A stretch of 64,000 bases of DNA from Paenibacillus mangrovi (GCF_022898935.1 NZ_JALIRP010000017.1:1-64000); one strand, 5' to 3'; numbered from the stretch's first letter, positions 34,262 to 43,564 are shown. Numbers and translations: made by a program. Notes: a model not told the origin generated them from the letters alone.

Positions 34262-36343
34262 ATGGCAAGAGAGTTCTCCTTGAAAAATACACGCAATATC
34301 GGGATCATGGCGCATATTGACGCTGGTAAAACGACCACCACAGAGCGGATCTTGTTCTACACAGGCCGTACGCACAAAATCGGTGAAGTTCACGAAGGTG
34401 CGGCAACAATGGACTGGATGGAACAAGAACAGGAGCGCGGGATCACGATTACTTCCGCTGCGACGACCGCTTCTTGGAAAGGTCACCGCGTAAATATCAT
34501 TGACACCCCGGGGCACGTTGACTTCACTGTTGAAGTTGAACGTTCCCTTCGTGTATTGGATGGGGCAGTAGGTGTTTTTAGTGCGAAAGAGGGCGTTGAG
34601 CCTCAGTCTGAAACTGTATGGAGACAGGCTGACCGTTACGGCGTACCACGTATCGCATACGTGAACAAAATGGACATCATCGGTGCCGACTATCTGAACG
34701 TAGTTGCGGATATGCACGACCGTCTGCAAGCGAACGCAGTTGCAATTCAGCTGCCAATCGGTGCGGAAAACGACTTCAGAGGTATTATCGATATCATTGA
34801 GCAAAAGGCGCATATGTTCAAGGATGACCTGGGTCAAGATATCGAAGTAATCGAAGTTCCAGCAGAGTTCAAAGACAAAGTCGAAGAACTTCGCGCAGAA
34901 CTGATCGAGAAAGTTGCAGAACTCGACGAGGACTTGACAATGAAGTATCTGGAAGGTGAAGAAATCACTATTCCTGAACTGAAAGCTGCACTCCGTAAAG
35001 GTGTTGTAGAAGTTAAAATCTTCCCGGTTATCTGCGGCTCTTCTTACCGCAACAAAGGGGTTCAGCTGATGCTGGATGCCGTTATCGATTACCTGCCAGC
35101 TCCTGTTGACGTTCCATCCATTCAGGGTCACCTGGAAGACGGAACTGAAGTTGAACGTCATTCTTCCGACGAAGAACCGTTCGCAGCTTTGGCATTTAAA
35201 ATCATGACTGACCCTTACGTTGGTAAATTGACGTTCTTCCGCGTATACTCCGGTATTCTTCAATCCGGTTCTTACGTATTGAACGCAACCAAAGGCAAAC
35301 GTGAACGTATCGGCCGTATTCTTCAAATGCATGCGAACAGCCGCCAAGAAATCAGCGAAGTTTACTCCGGTGATATTGCAGCTGCCGTAGGTCTGAAAGA
35401 TACAGGTACAGGGGACACGCTTTGCGACGAAAAATCTCCGGTAATCCTGGAATCCATGAACTTCCCGGATCCGGTTATCGAGATTGCCGTAGAACCAAAA
35501 ACCAAAGCCGATCAAGACAAAATGGGCGTTGCTTTGGGCAAATTGACAGAAGAAGATCCTACGCTGCGTGCTCATACAGATGAAGAGACTGGCCAAACCA
35601 TCTTGGCTGGTATGGGTGAACTTCACCTCGACATCATCATTGACCGTATGCGTCGTGAATTCAAGGTAGAAACCAACGTGGGTAAACCACAGGTTGCTTA
35701 CCGCGAAACCTTCCGTCAACCAGCTCGCGTCGAAGGTAAATTCGTACGTCAGTCCGGTGGTCGTGGTCAATACGGTCACGTATGGGTTGAGTTCGAACCT
35801 CTCGAAGCAGGTACTGGCAGCACATTCGACAGCAAAATCGTCGGTGGTTCCGTACCAAGAGAATACATTCAGCCTGCACTGAATGGTATCGAGGAAGCCA
35901 TGAAAAATGGTGTCCTCGCCGGCTTCCCGCTTGTAGACGTTAAAGCTACAATCGTAGACGGTTCGTACCATGATGTCGACTCCAATGAAATGGCGTTTAA
36001 GATTGCCGGTTCCATGGCGCTTAAAGCAGCTAAAGACAAGTGTAAGCCTGTCCTGCTCGAGCCAATCATGAAAGTCGAAGTTACTGTCCCTGAAGAGTAC
36101 ATGGGTGACGTAATGGGTATGCTGAACTCCCGCCGTGGACGGATCGAAGGTATGGATTCCCGTTCCGGTGCTCAAATCATCCGTGCGAAGGTGCCTCTGT
36201 CCGAAATGTTTGGATACTCGACAACTCTTCGTTCCGGTACCCAAGGACGCGGCGTGTTCTCCATGGAACTGTCTCACTACGAAGAAGTTCCTAAGAACAT
36301 CTCTGAAGAGATCGTTTCCAAGTCCAAAGGTTCTGCTGAATAA
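34262..36343 (+). CDS. fusA: Elongation factor G
   Basis: Translocation GTPase of 693 residues with G1 AHIDAGKTT, the G2 threonine region, G3 DTPGHVDF and G4 NKMD, then domains II to V. Present in the str operon in the usual place. Overlapping antisense open frames are codon-bias shadows. Confidence 0.98.
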   Translation: MAREFSLKNTRNIGIMAHIDAGKTTTTERILFYTGRTHKIGEVHEGAATMDWMEQEQERGITITSAATTASWKGHRVNIIDTPGHVDFTVEVERSLRVLDGAVGVFSAKEGVEPQSETVWRQADRYGVPRIAYVNKMDIIGADYLNVVADMHDRLQANAVAIQLPIGAENDFRGIIDIIEQKAHMFKDDLGQDIEVIEVPAEFKDKVEELRAELIEKVAELDEDLTMKYLEGEEITIPELKAALRKGVVEVKIFPVICGSSYRNKGVQLMLDAVIDYLPAPVDVPSIQGHLEDGTEVERHSSDEEPFAALAFKIMTDPYVGKLTFFRVYSGILQSGSYVLNATKGKRERIGRILQMHANSRQEISEVYSGDIAAAVGLKDTGTGDTLCDEKSPVILESMNFPDPVIEIAVEPKTKADQDKMGVALGKLTEEDPTLRAHTDEETGQTILAGMGELHLDIIIDRMRREFKVETNVGKPQVAYRETFRQPARVEGKFVRQSGGRGQYGHVWVEFEPLEAGTGSTFDSKIVGGSVPREYIQPALNGIEEAMKNGVLAGFPLVDVKATIVDGSYHDVDSNEMAFKIAGSMALKAAKDKCKPVLLEPIMKVEVTVPEEYMGDVMGMLNSRRGRIEGMDSRSGAQIIRAKVPLSEMFGYSTTLRSGTQGRGVFSMELSHYEEVPKNISEEIVSKSKGSAE

Positions 36344-36364
36344 GCTAACCAACGTTTTTAAAAC

Positions 36365-36409
36365 TGACCGGTACATCCAACATCCAAGACAACCTGCATA
36401 AGTACCGGT
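36365..36409 (+). promoter_or_regulatory. Perfect inverted repeat between fusA and tuf
   Basis: GACCGGTAC (36365-36373) and GTACCGGTC (36401-36409) are perfect 9-bp complements around 27 nt. No T run follows, so it is probably a processing or stability structure separating tuf from fusA. Confidence 0.65.
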
Positions 36410-36458
36410 CGGCATAAACATACAAAACATTATTCCATTTAAGGAGGAATTGTTCAAA

Positions 36459-37649
36459 ATGGCAAAGGCTAAATTTGAACGTAACAAACCGCACGTTAAT
36501 ATCGGTACTATCGGTCACGTTGACCATGGTAAAACTACTCTGACAGCTGCTATCACAACTGTATTGTCCACAACTTACGGTGGTGCTGCTGTAGCATTTG
36601 ACCAAATCGACAAAGCTCCAGAAGAGCGCGAGCGCGGTATCACAATCTCTACTGCACACGTAGAGTACGAAACACCTGCTCGTCACTATGCACACGTTGA
36701 CTGCCCAGGACACGCCGACTATGTTAAAAACATGATCACTGGTGCTGCTCAAATGGACGGAGCAATCCTGGTTGTATCCGCAGCTGACGGCCCTATGCCG
36801 CAAACTCGCGAACACATCCTGTTGTCCCGCCAAGTAGGCGTTCCTTACATCGTTGTATTCTTGAACAAATGCGACATGGTTGAAGACGCTGAACTTCTTG
36901 AATTGGTTGAAATGGAAGTACGCGACCTGTTGAGCGAATATGACTTCCCAGGCGACGACACTCCAATCATCCAAGGTTCTGCTCGTGAAGCTCTGCAAAA
37001 CCCAACTGGCGAGTGGGCACAAAAAATCGTTGAAATGTTCAAGATCATCGACGAGTACATCCCAACTCCAGAACGCGACACTGACAAGCCTTTCCTTATG
37101 CCTGTCGAGGACGTATTCTCCATCACTGGCCGCGGTACCGTTGCTACAGGTCGTGTAGAACGTGGTACTGTTAAAGTGGGCGACGAAATCGAAATCATCG
37201 GTATCGCTGAAGAGTCCAAAAAATCCGTCGTTACTGGCGTAGAAATGTTCCGCAAATTGCTTGATTCCGCTCAAGCTGGTGACAACATCGGAGCCCTGCT
37301 TCGTGGTGTAGACCGTGCTCAAATCGAACGTGGTCAAGTACTGGCTAAGCCAGGTTCAGTTAAGCCTCACACTGAATTTACTGCACAAATCTACGTTCTG
37401 ACTAAAGAAGAAGGTGGCCGTCATAAGCCTTTCTTCACTGGATACCGTCCACAGTTCTACTTCCGTACAACTGACGTAACTGGTATCATCAACCTGCCAG
37501 AAGGTTCCGAAATGGTTATGCCTGGCGACAACATTACTGTAACAGTTAATCTGATTGCTCCAATCGCGATCGAAGAAGGAACTAAGTTCTCTATTCGTGA
37601 AGGTGGACGTACAGTTGGCGCTGGTGCGGTAGCAACTATCATTAAATAA
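36459..37649 (+). CDS. tuf: Elongation factor Tu
   Basis: 396 residues. G1 GHVDHGKT, G3 DCPGH and G4 NKCD are intact, with beta-barrel domains II and III. TTG 36450 could extend the frame, but AAGGAGGA (36441-36448) fixes ATG 36459 (MAKAKFERNKPH). Very strong codon bias. Only one tuf copy is in the window. Confidence 0.98.
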   Translation: MAKAKFERNKPHVNIGTIGHVDHGKTTLTAAITTVLSTTYGGAAVAFDQIDKAPEERERGITISTAHVEYETPARHYAHVDCPGHADYVKNMITGAAQMDGAILVVSAADGPMPQTREHILLSRQVGVPYIVVFLNKCDMVEDAELLELVEMEVRDLLSEYDFPGDDTPIIQGSAREALQNPTGEWAQKIVEMFKIIDEYIPTPERDTDKPFLMPVEDVFSITGRGTVATGRVERGTVKVGDEIEIIGIAEESKKSVVTGVEMFRKLLDSAQAGDNIGALLRGVDRAQIERGQVLAKPGSVKPHTEFTAQIYVLTKEEGGRHKPFFTGYRPQFYFRTTDVTGIINLPEGSEMVMPGDNITVTVNLIAPIAIEEGTKFSIREGGRTVGAGAVATIIK

Positions 37650-37719
37650 TAAAGGCTTATGCCTTTCGATATGCAACATTGTGTTGGAACGAGTAACGAT
37701 GTGATGTAAACGCAGGACA

Positions 37720-37757
37720 CAGAGGGCGCTTCTTTCGGGAAGTGCCTTCTGCTTTTT
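37720..37757 (+). terminator. Terminator of the str operon
   Basis: CAGAGGGCGCTTC (37720-37732) pairs with GAAGTGCCTTCTG (37739-37751) with two G-U pairs, followed by CT5. Confidence 0.88.
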
Positions 37758-37803
37758 AGATATCGAGTTACATTTGTTTATTATATAGAAGGAAGCAGTC
37801 GAT

Positions 37804-37881
37804 ATGGCAAAACAGCACCTGATAGGTGAAGTGTTCGGCTGCCAAAATGGCTTAGATATATCTGGATTCACATCCATTTGA
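37804..37881 (+). other. Small open frame in the tuf-rpsJ gap (uncertain)
   Basis: A 25-codon frame from ATG 37804 to TGA 37881 with AGAAGGAAG ~8 nt upstream. It begins MAKQ, as does rpsJ itself. It lies after the tuf terminator and before the rpsJ promoter and has no recognised relative, so coding is doubtful. The rest of 37758-37910 shows only small stems such as CACCT-GAT-AGGTG. Confidence 0.2.
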
Positions 37882-37910
37882 AAAGAATGAAGTTCATTTG
37901 ATTAAAAAGC

Positions 37911-37939
37911 TTGCAATGTGCCCGTTCTTTCTATATAAT
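37911..37939 (+). promoter_or_regulatory. Promoter of the S10 operon
   Basis: TTGCAA (37911-37916), a 17-nt spacer and a perfect TATAAT (37934-37939). Start near 37946, leaving a ~130-nt leader. Confidence 0.85.
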
Positions 37940-37982
37940 AATGAATGTTGTTCTGAGACGTTGCGATGATGTGAGAGGTTAC

Positions 37983-38030
37983 TGACACACCCGGCCCCTT
38001 TGCCATGGAGCAGTGTGTTAGAAAATTTTC
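37983..38030 (+). promoter_or_regulatory. Stem in the rpsJ leader
   Basis: TGACACAC (37983-37990) pairs with GTGTGTTA (38013-38020, one G-U), followed at once by the palindrome GAAAATTTTC (38021-38030). It may mediate autoregulation of the S10 operon; no known class is recognised. Confidence 0.45.
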
Positions 38031-38077
38031 ACGGAGTATGTCCGATACCAAATTGGGCGATAGAAGGAGGGACTAAA

Positions 38078-38386
38078 ATGGCAAAGCAAAAAATTCGTAT
38101 TCGTTTGAAAGCTTACGATCACAGAATTCTTGATCAATCCGCTGAGAAAATTGTTGAAACTGCGAAACGTTCTGGTGCAGGTGTATCCGGACCGATTCCG
38201 CTTCCAACTGAAAAACAAATCATTACTATTCTCCGTGCGGTACACAAGTATAAGGATTCTCGGGAACAATTCGAAATGCGCACTCATAAGCGTTTGATCG
38301 ACATTGTGAACCCAACTCCACAAACTGTGGATGCTCTTATGCGCTTGGACCTGCCGTCCGGTGTAGATATCGAAATTAAATTGTAA
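38078..38386 (+). CDS. rpsJ: 30S ribosomal protein S10
   Basis: 102 residues. The frame runs back to 38000, but AGAAGGAGG (38062-38070) fixes ATG 38078 (MAKQKIRIRLKAYDH). S10 contacts the NusG KOW domain and NusB in antitermination. First gene of a run of 28 genes, rpsJ to rpoA-rplQ. Confidence 0.98.
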   Translation: MAKQKIRIRLKAYDHRILDQSAEKIVETAKRSGAGVSGPIPLPTEKQIITILRAVHKYKDSREQFEMRTHKRLIDIVNPTPQTVDALMRLDLPSGVDIEIKL

Positions 38387-38419
38387 TTTTTGAATTGAGA
38401 AGAGAAAAGAGGTGTCAAC

Positions 38420-39043
38420 ATGAAAGGTATCTTAGGAAAAAAACTCGGAATGACTCAAGTATTTACTCCAGAAGGTAATGTAATTCCTGTAACGGTTATC
38501 GAAGCAGGTCCTTGTGTTGTTCTGCAAAAGAAAGATGTCGAGAACGACGGATACGAAGCGATCCAGATCGGTTTCTCTGATAAGAAAGAAAGTAGATCCA
38601 ACAAACCTGAAGCAGGTCATGCCAAGAAGGCTAATACTGCACCTAAGCGCTACGTTCGCGAAGTTCGCGGTGTTGACCTCGGAGCTTACGAGGTTGGCCA
38701 AGAGCTGAAAGCTGACATTTTTGCAGAAGGCGAATATGTTGACGTAACTGGTACTTCTAAAGGTAAAGGTTTCCAAGGTAACATCAAACGTTGGGGACAA
38801 AGCCGCGGACCAATGGCTCACGGTTCCCGTTACCATCGCGGACCAGGTTCCATGGGCTCCATTCAAGCAAACCGCGTCCCTAAAGGCAAACGCCTTCCAG
38901 GACATATGGGTCATGTGACCGTTACGGTTCAAAAGCTTGAGATTGTTAAAGTTGACACAGAACGCAACGTACTGCTGGTCAAAGGCGCAATCCCAGGCCC
39001 TAAAAACAGTTTCGTGAAAATCAATGAAACGGTGAAGAAATAA
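38420..39043 (+). CDS. rplC: 50S ribosomal protein L3
   Basis: 207 residues beginning MKGILGKKLGMTQVF. The central extension GFQGNIKRWGQSRGPMAHGS reaches toward the peptidyl transferase centre. In B. subtilis L3 also helps Mini-RNase III mature 23S rRNA, linking it to mrnC at 17907. 33 nt after rpsJ. Confidence 0.98.
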   Translation: MKGILGKKLGMTQVFTPEGNVIPVTVIEAGPCVVLQKKDVENDGYEAIQIGFSDKKESRSNKPEAGHAKKANTAPKRYVREVRGVDLGAYEVGQELKADIFAEGEYVDVTGTSKGKGFQGNIKRWGQSRGPMAHGSRYHRGPGSMGSIQANRVPKGKRLPGHMGHVTVTVQKLEIVKVDTERNVLLVKGAIPGPKNSFVKINETVKK

Positions 39044-39069
39044 TCACCTAAGGAAAGGAGGAACAAGAA

Positions 39070-39693
39070 ATGCCAAAAGTATCCGTGTTTAATGTCAGCG
39101 GAAGCCAAGTTGAAGAATTGGAACTGAACGATGCGGTATTCGGTATTGAACCTAACGTTCATGTTATGAACCAAGCTGTATTGCTGCAAAGAGCATCTTT
39201 GCGTCGCGGTACACACAAAGTGAAAGGTCGTTCTGAAGTACGCGGCGGCGGACGTAAGCCTTGGAAACAAAAAGGCACAGGCCGTGCTCGTCAAGGTTCG
39301 ATCCGTTCACCACAATGGAAAGGCGGCGGTACTGTATTTGGTCCAACACCACGCAGCTACTCGTTCAAACTTCCTAAGAAAGTTCGTCGTCTGGCGATCA
39401 AATCCGCATTGTCTTCCAAAGTGATCGACAATAACGTTATCGTTTTGGATGCACTTGCGCTGAACACGCCTAAGACAAAAGAATTTGCATCGATCTTGAA
39501 CAACCTTAAAGTGGAACGTAAAGCTCTGATCGTGGCTCCTAGCTATGATGATAATGTGGCTCTTTCCGCTCGTAATATTCCTGGTGTGAAATTCGTAGCG
39601 GCAGACGGCATTAATGTTCTCGACGTACTAATGTACGACAAGCTGATCATTACGAAAGAAGCAGTTCAGAAGGTAGAGGAGGTGCTCGCGTAA
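39070..39693 (+). CDS. rplD: 50S ribosomal protein L4
   Basis: 207 residues, with the exit-tunnel loop RGGGRKPWKQKGTGRARQGS where macrolide resistance changes arise; it is wild type. Its stop TAA shares one base with the rplW ATG, so the two are coupled. Confidence 0.98.
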   Translation: MPKVSVFNVSGSQVEELELNDAVFGIEPNVHVMNQAVLLQRASLRRGTHKVKGRSEVRGGGRKPWKQKGTGRARQGSIRSPQWKGGGTVFGPTPRSYSFKLPKKVRRLAIKSALSSKVIDNNVIVLDALALNTPKTKEFASILNNLKVERKALIVAPSYDDNVALSARNIPGVKFVAADGINVLDVLMYDKLIITKEAVQKVEEVLA

Positions 39694-39986
39694 TGAAAGA
39701 TCCTCGTGATATTATCAAACGTCCTGTGATTACAGAACGTACTGCTGAATATATGGCTGACCTTAAGTATGCTTTCGAAGTTGACATTCGTGCCAACAAA
39801 ACCGAAATCAAACAATCCGTTGAGTCTATTTTCAAAGTGAAAGTAACCAACGTTACCACTATGCGCGTTCCAGCTAAGCCGAAACGTTATGGCCGCTACA
39901 ACGGATACACATCCGAGTGGAAAAAAGCCATCGTAACGCTGAGCAAGGACAGCAAAGCGCTCGAGTTTTTTGAATCTGTAGAGTAA
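39693..39986 (+). CDS. rplW: 50S ribosomal protein L23
   Basis: 97 residues; MKDPRDIIKRPVITERTAEYM and the tip loop MRVPAKPKRYGRYNGYTSEW are typical. L23 lies at the tunnel exit and docks trigger factor and SRP. It overlaps the rplD stop by one base. Confidence 0.98.
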   Translation: MKDPRDIIKRPVITERTAEYMADLKYAFEVDIRANKTEIKQSVESIFKVKVTNVTTMRVPAKPKRYGRYNGYTSEWKKAIVTLSKDSKALEFFESVE

Positions 39987-39998
39987 GGAGGAAATCAC

Positions 39999-40829
39999 GT
40001 GCCTATTAAAAAGTATAAACCTACTTCCCCGGCAAGACGTAACATGTCCGTGTCTACGTTCGAAGAGATCACGACAAATCAGCCGGAGAAATCGTTGCTT
40101 GCACCGCTTAGCAAAAAAGCTGGCCGCAACAACCAAGGTAAAATTACAGTTCGTCACCACGGCGGCGGACATAAACGTAAATACCGTATCATCGACTTCA
40201 AACGTACGAAAGACGGCATACCAGGTACCGTTGCTACAATCGAGTATGATCCGAACCGTACTTCTAACATCGCTCTGATCAACTATGCAGACGGAGAGAA
40301 GCGCTATATCATCGCTCCTAAAGGTCTGAAAGTTGGAGACAAGATCGAATCCGGACCGAGCGCCGACATCAAAATCGGTAACGCTCTTCCAATGGAAAAC
40401 ATTCCAGTAGGTACTGTTATCCACAACATCGAACTGCAACCTGGCAAAGGCGGACAATTGGTTCGTGCAGCCGGTACCGAAGCTCAGCTTCTGGGTAAAG
40501 AAGAAAAATACGTATCCGTACGTTTGTCTTCTGGCGAAGTTCGTAAACTTCTGAAAGTTTGCCGCGCAACCATCGGTTCCGTTGGTAACGAAGATCATGA
40601 GCTCATCAAGATCGGTAAAGCAGGTCGTAGCCGCTGGCTTGGACAACGTCCTGAAGTACGCGGTGTTGTTATGAACCCTAACGATCACCCACACGGTGGT
40701 GGTGAAGGCCGCGCTCCAATCGGACGTAAATCGCCAATGTCTCCATGGGGCAAACCAACCCTTGGTTACAAAACGCGTAAAAAAGGAAAAGCTTCTGACA
40801 AGTATATCGTTCGCCGCCGCACAAAATAA
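39999..40829 (+). CDS. rplB: 50S ribosomal protein L2
   Basis: 276 residues, GTG start with AAGGAGGAA upstream. The C-terminal peptidyl-transferase segment VRGVVMNPNDHPHGGGEGRAP holds the conserved histidine. Needed for subunit association. A short TGCAC-ATT-GTGCA hairpin (40830-40842) directly follows the stop codon. Confidence 0.98.
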   Translation: MPIKKYKPTSPARRNMSVSTFEEITTNQPEKSLLAPLSKKAGRNNQGKITVRHHGGGHKRKYRIIDFKRTKDGIPGTVATIEYDPNRTSNIALINYADGEKRYIIAPKGLKVGDKIESGPSADIKIGNALPMENIPVGTVIHNIELQPGKGGQLVRAAGTEAQLLGKEEKYVSVRLSSGEVRKLLKVCRATIGSVGNEDHELIKIGKAGRSRWLGQRPEVRGVVMNPNDHPHGGGEGRAPIGRKSPMSPWGKPTLGYKTRKKGKASDKYIVRRRTK

Positions 40830-40898
40830 TGCACATTGTGCATAACTTTGTGAAGTGCCGAAAGTAACGAGAGATTGGACGAAGGGAGGATTTTATAG

Positions 40899-41177
40899 AT
40901 GAGTCGCAGTTTGAAAAAAGGACCTTTCGTTGATGGGTACCTGCTGAAAAAAGTAGAAGTGATGAACGAGTCGAGCAAGAAAGCTGTTATCAAAACTTGG
41001 TCCCGCCGCTCTACGATTTTCCCACAATTTATCGGTCACACGTTCGGTGTATACGATGGACGCAAACACGTGCCTGTATACGTAACGGAAGACATGGTAG
41101 GTCACAAGTTGGGTGAATTCGCTCCAACACGTACTTACAAAGGTCACACGGACGATGACAAGAAAACAAGAAGATAA
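40899..41177 (+). CDS. rpsS: 30S ribosomal protein S19
   Basis: 92 residues beginning MSRSLKKGPFVDGYLLKK, with TWSRRSTIFPQFIGHTFGVY in the middle. Sits in the 30S head next to S13. A 69-nt gap separates it from rplB. Confidence 0.98.
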   Translation: MSRSLKKGPFVDGYLLKKVEVMNESSKKAVIKTWSRRSTIFPQFIGHTFGVYDGRKHVPVYVTEDMVGHKLGEFAPTRTYKGHTDDDKKTRR

Positions 41178-41211
41178 TTTGAAGCTCTTTGTTTGAGAGG
41201 AGGTAAAACAA

Positions 41212-41544
41212 ATGGAAGCAAAAGCACATGCTAGATCGATCCGGATTGCTCCTCGTAAAGTCAAGCTCGTGATTGACTTGATCCGTGGTAAGCAAGTTGG
41301 TGAGGCTATCGCCATTCTCCGCCACACTCCGAAATCGGCTTCCCTGGTTGTAGAGAAGCTGCTGAACTCGGCGATTGCCAATGCTGAGCATAACTACTCT
41401 ATGGACATTAACAGTTTGGTTGTTAGCCAGGTTTTCGTTAACCAAGGACCAACCATGAAGAGATTCCGTCCACGTGCCATGGGTCGTGCAAGCAGAATCA
41501 ATAAACGCACCAGCCACATTACTTTGGTGGTATCTGAAAAATAA
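41212..41544 (+). CDS. rplV: 50S ribosomal protein L22
   Basis: 110 residues. The tunnel hairpin containing MKRFRPRAMGRASRINKRTS is complete, with none of the deletions tied to macrolide resistance. GAGAGGAGG precedes ATG 41212. Confidence 0.98.
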   Translation: MEAKAHARSIRIAPRKVKLVIDLIRGKQVGEAIAILRHTPKSASLVVEKLLNSAIANAEHNYSMDINSLVVSQVFVNQGPTMKRFRPRAMGRASRINKRTSHITLVVSEK

Positions 41545-41557
41545 GGAGGGATAACGT

Positions 41558-42223
41558 GTGGGCCAAAAGGTAAATCCAGTCGGACTCCGGATCGGTATTA
41601 TTCGCGATTGGGAATCGAAATGGTATGCAGGCAAAGATTTCGGAAATCTTTTGCTGGAAGACGTTAAAATTCGTGAATACCTTAAGAATAAACTGAAAGA
41701 TTCAGCTGTATCTCGTATTGAAATTGAGAGAGCTGCAAATCGTGTGAATGTAACTATCCACACTGCGAAACCAGGTATGGTTATCGGTAAAGGTGGTTCT
41801 GAAGTCGAAGTACTTCGCAGCCAAGTTACTAAAATTGCAGGCGGTAAAAAAGTTCACATCAATATCTCTGAAATCAAACATGCGGATCTGGATGCAATCT
41901 TGGTTGCAGAAAGCATCGCTCAACAATTGGAACGTCGTGTATCTTTCCGTCGCGCTCTGAAACAAGCGATTCAAAGAACAATGCGTTCTGGTGCAAAAGG
42001 AATCAAAACTCAAGTCGGCGGACGTCTTGGCGGTGCCGAGATCGCTCGTTCGGAAGGATATAGTGAAGGAACAGTTCCTCTTCATACGCTCCGTGCTGAT
42101 ATTGACTACGGTACAGCAGAAGCGCATACTACTTATGGCCGTATCGGCGTAAAAGTATGGATCTATCGTGGTGAGGTACTTCCTCCGGCTAAGAAACAAG
42201 CTGCTCAGGAAGGAGGCAACTAA
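41558..42223 (+). CDS. rpsC: 30S ribosomal protein S3
   Basis: 221 residues from GTG 41558 (MGQKVNPVGLRIGI). The type II KH domain with its GMVIGKGGSEVE loop is clear. S3 shapes the mRNA entry channel with S4 and S5. 13 nt after rplV, 2 nt before rplP. Confidence 0.98.
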   Translation: MGQKVNPVGLRIGIIRDWESKWYAGKDFGNLLLEDVKIREYLKNKLKDSAVSRIEIERAANRVNVTIHTAKPGMVIGKGGSEVEVLRSQVTKIAGGKKVHINISEIKHADLDAILVAESIAQQLERRVSFRRALKQAIQRTMRSGAKGIKTQVGGRLGGAEIARSEGYSEGTVPLHTLRADIDYGTAEAHTTYGRIGVKVWIYRGEVLPPAKKQAAQEGGN

Positions 42224-42225
42224 TC

Positions 42226-42660
42226 ATGTTGGTACCAAAACGTGTAAAACACCGCAAGCAACAACGCGGTCACATGAAAGGTATGGCTAAAGGCGGCACT
42301 GAGCTTAACTTCGGTGAATTCGGTCTGCAAGCTCTTGAGCCAACTTGGATTACGAACCGTCAGATCGAAGCAGCGCGTATTGCTATGACGCGTTACATCA
42401 AACGTGGCGGTAAAGTATGGATTAAGATTTTCCCAGATAAACCAATCACTCAAAAACCTCTTGAGGTTCGTATGGGTAGCGGTAAAGGTAACGTGGAAAA
42501 ATGGGTCGCAGTTGTCAAACCAGGTAAGATTATGTTTGAACTTGGAGGCGTGCCTGAGGAAATCGCTCGCGAAGCGATGCGTCTTGCCGCTCACAAGCTG
42601 CCGATCAAAACGAAGTTTGTGAAACGTGAAGAATTGGGTGGTGAAGCAAATGAAAGCTAA
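42226..42660 (+). CDS. rplP: 50S ribosomal protein L16
   Basis: 144 residues, with the conserved MLVPKRVKHRKQQRGHMKG start and the MGSGKGNVEKWVAVVKPGK block. Binds near the A-site tRNA elbow. It overlaps rpmC by 11 nt. Confidence 0.98.
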   Translation: MLVPKRVKHRKQQRGHMKGMAKGGTELNFGEFGLQALEPTWITNRQIEAARIAMTRYIKRGGKVWIKIFPDKPITQKPLEVRMGSGKGNVEKWVAVVKPGKIMFELGGVPEEIAREAMRLAAHKLPIKTKFVKREELGGEANES

Positions 42661-42847
42661 TGATCTGCGTAACTTGACCACTGCAGAAATTGAGCAAAAG
42701 ATTGCGGGTTTTAAAGAGGAGCTCTTTAACCTCCGTTTTCAATTGGCTACCGGACAGCTTGACAACCCGACTCGGATCCGTGATGTGCGCAGGGAAATAG
42801 CTCGTGCTAAAACCGTCATCCGTGAAAGAGAACTTGGGATTAGTTAA
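42650..42847 (+). CDS. rpmC: 50S ribosomal protein L29
   Basis: 65 residues, a two-helix protein beginning MKANDLRNLTTAEIEQK. The frame is open from 42626 inside rplP, but GGTGGTGA just before ATG 42650 and the B. subtilis start support this choice. It lies beside L23 at the tunnel exit. Confidence 0.96.
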   Translation: MKANDLRNLTTAEIEQKIAGFKEELFNLRFQLATGQLDNPTRIRDVRREIARAKTVIRERELGIS

Positions 42848-42890
42848 TTGAATCAGTCATTTTTGCCTGTATTCAGGAAGGAGGCTAACG

Positions 42891-43157
42891 ATGAGCGAAG
42901 AACGCAATGCTCGTAAAGTGCAAGTTGGTAAAGTTGTCAGTGACAAAATGGAAAAAACCATTGTTGTAGCTGTTGAAACTTACAAAAAACATGATCTCTA
43001 CCACAAGCGTATTAAATATACTAAAAAGTTTAAAGCGCATGATGAGAACAATACTGCAAAAATCGGAGATACCGTTAAAATCATGGAAACTCGTCCACTC
43101 TCTAAAGACAAACGCTGGAGATTGGTAGAAGTCGTTGAAAAAGCGGTTATCATCTAA
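42891..43157 (+). CDS. rpsQ: 30S ribosomal protein S17
   Basis: 88 residues, an OB-fold protein with QVGKVVSDKMEKTIVVAVE and HDENNTAKIGDTVKI. One of the primary 16S rRNA binders. AGGAAGGAGG precedes ATG 42891. Confidence 0.98.
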   Translation: MSEERNARKVQVGKVVSDKMEKTIVVAVETYKKHDLYHKRIKYTKKFKAHDENNTAKIGDTVKIMETRPLSKDKRWRLVEVVEKAVII

Positions 43158-43195
43158 AGATATAGCGACAGTTTTTCCGAAAGGAGGAAATTTCA

Positions 43196-43564
43196 ATGAT
43201 TCAACCATTTACACGTCTGCATGTAGCTGACAACTCTGGTGCGAAGGAACTGATGTGTATCCGCGTTTTGGGTGGTACTGGACGTCGTACTGCTGCAATC
43301 GGTGATCTGATCGTTTGTTCCGTGAAACAAGCAACACCAGGCGGCGTTGTCAAAAAGGGTGACGTAGTCAAGGCTGTTGTGGTTCGTACGAAGCGTTCTG
43401 TACGCCGTAAGGACGGATCTTATATCGCATTTGACGAAAACGCAGCGGTTGTTGTTAAAGACGACAAGAGCCCTCGCGGAACTCGTATTTTCGGACCAGT
43501 GGCTCGCGAACTTCGTGATAAAGACTTCATGAAAATCGTTTCCTTGGCACCGGAAGTTATCTAA
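43196..43564 (+). CDS. rplN: 50S ribosomal protein L14
   Basis: 122 residues beginning MIQPFTRLHVADNSGAKEL. Lies at the subunit interface and is the docking site of silencing factor RsfS. AAAGGAGG precedes ATG 43196; an 82-nt spacer with no gene follows. Confidence 0.98.
   Translation: MIQPFTRLHVADNSGAKELMCIRVLGGTGRRTAAIGDLIVCSVKQATPGGVVKKGDVVKAVVVRTKRSVRRKDGSYIAFDENAAVVVKDDKSPRGTRIFGPVARELRDKDFMKIVSLAPEVI

Noticed and set aside
36144..36404. Short + strand frames in other phases across fusA, tuf and rpo genes
   Set aside because: Out-of-frame readings of highly expressed genes without ribosome binding sites.
34217..36487. 756-codon open frame antisense to fusA
   Set aside because: Shadow of fusA codon bias; Phe/Val/Asn-rich translation with no domain.
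39666..40694. 342-codon antisense frame across rplW and rplB
   Set aside because: Spans two real genes in the opposite sense and has no family resemblance.
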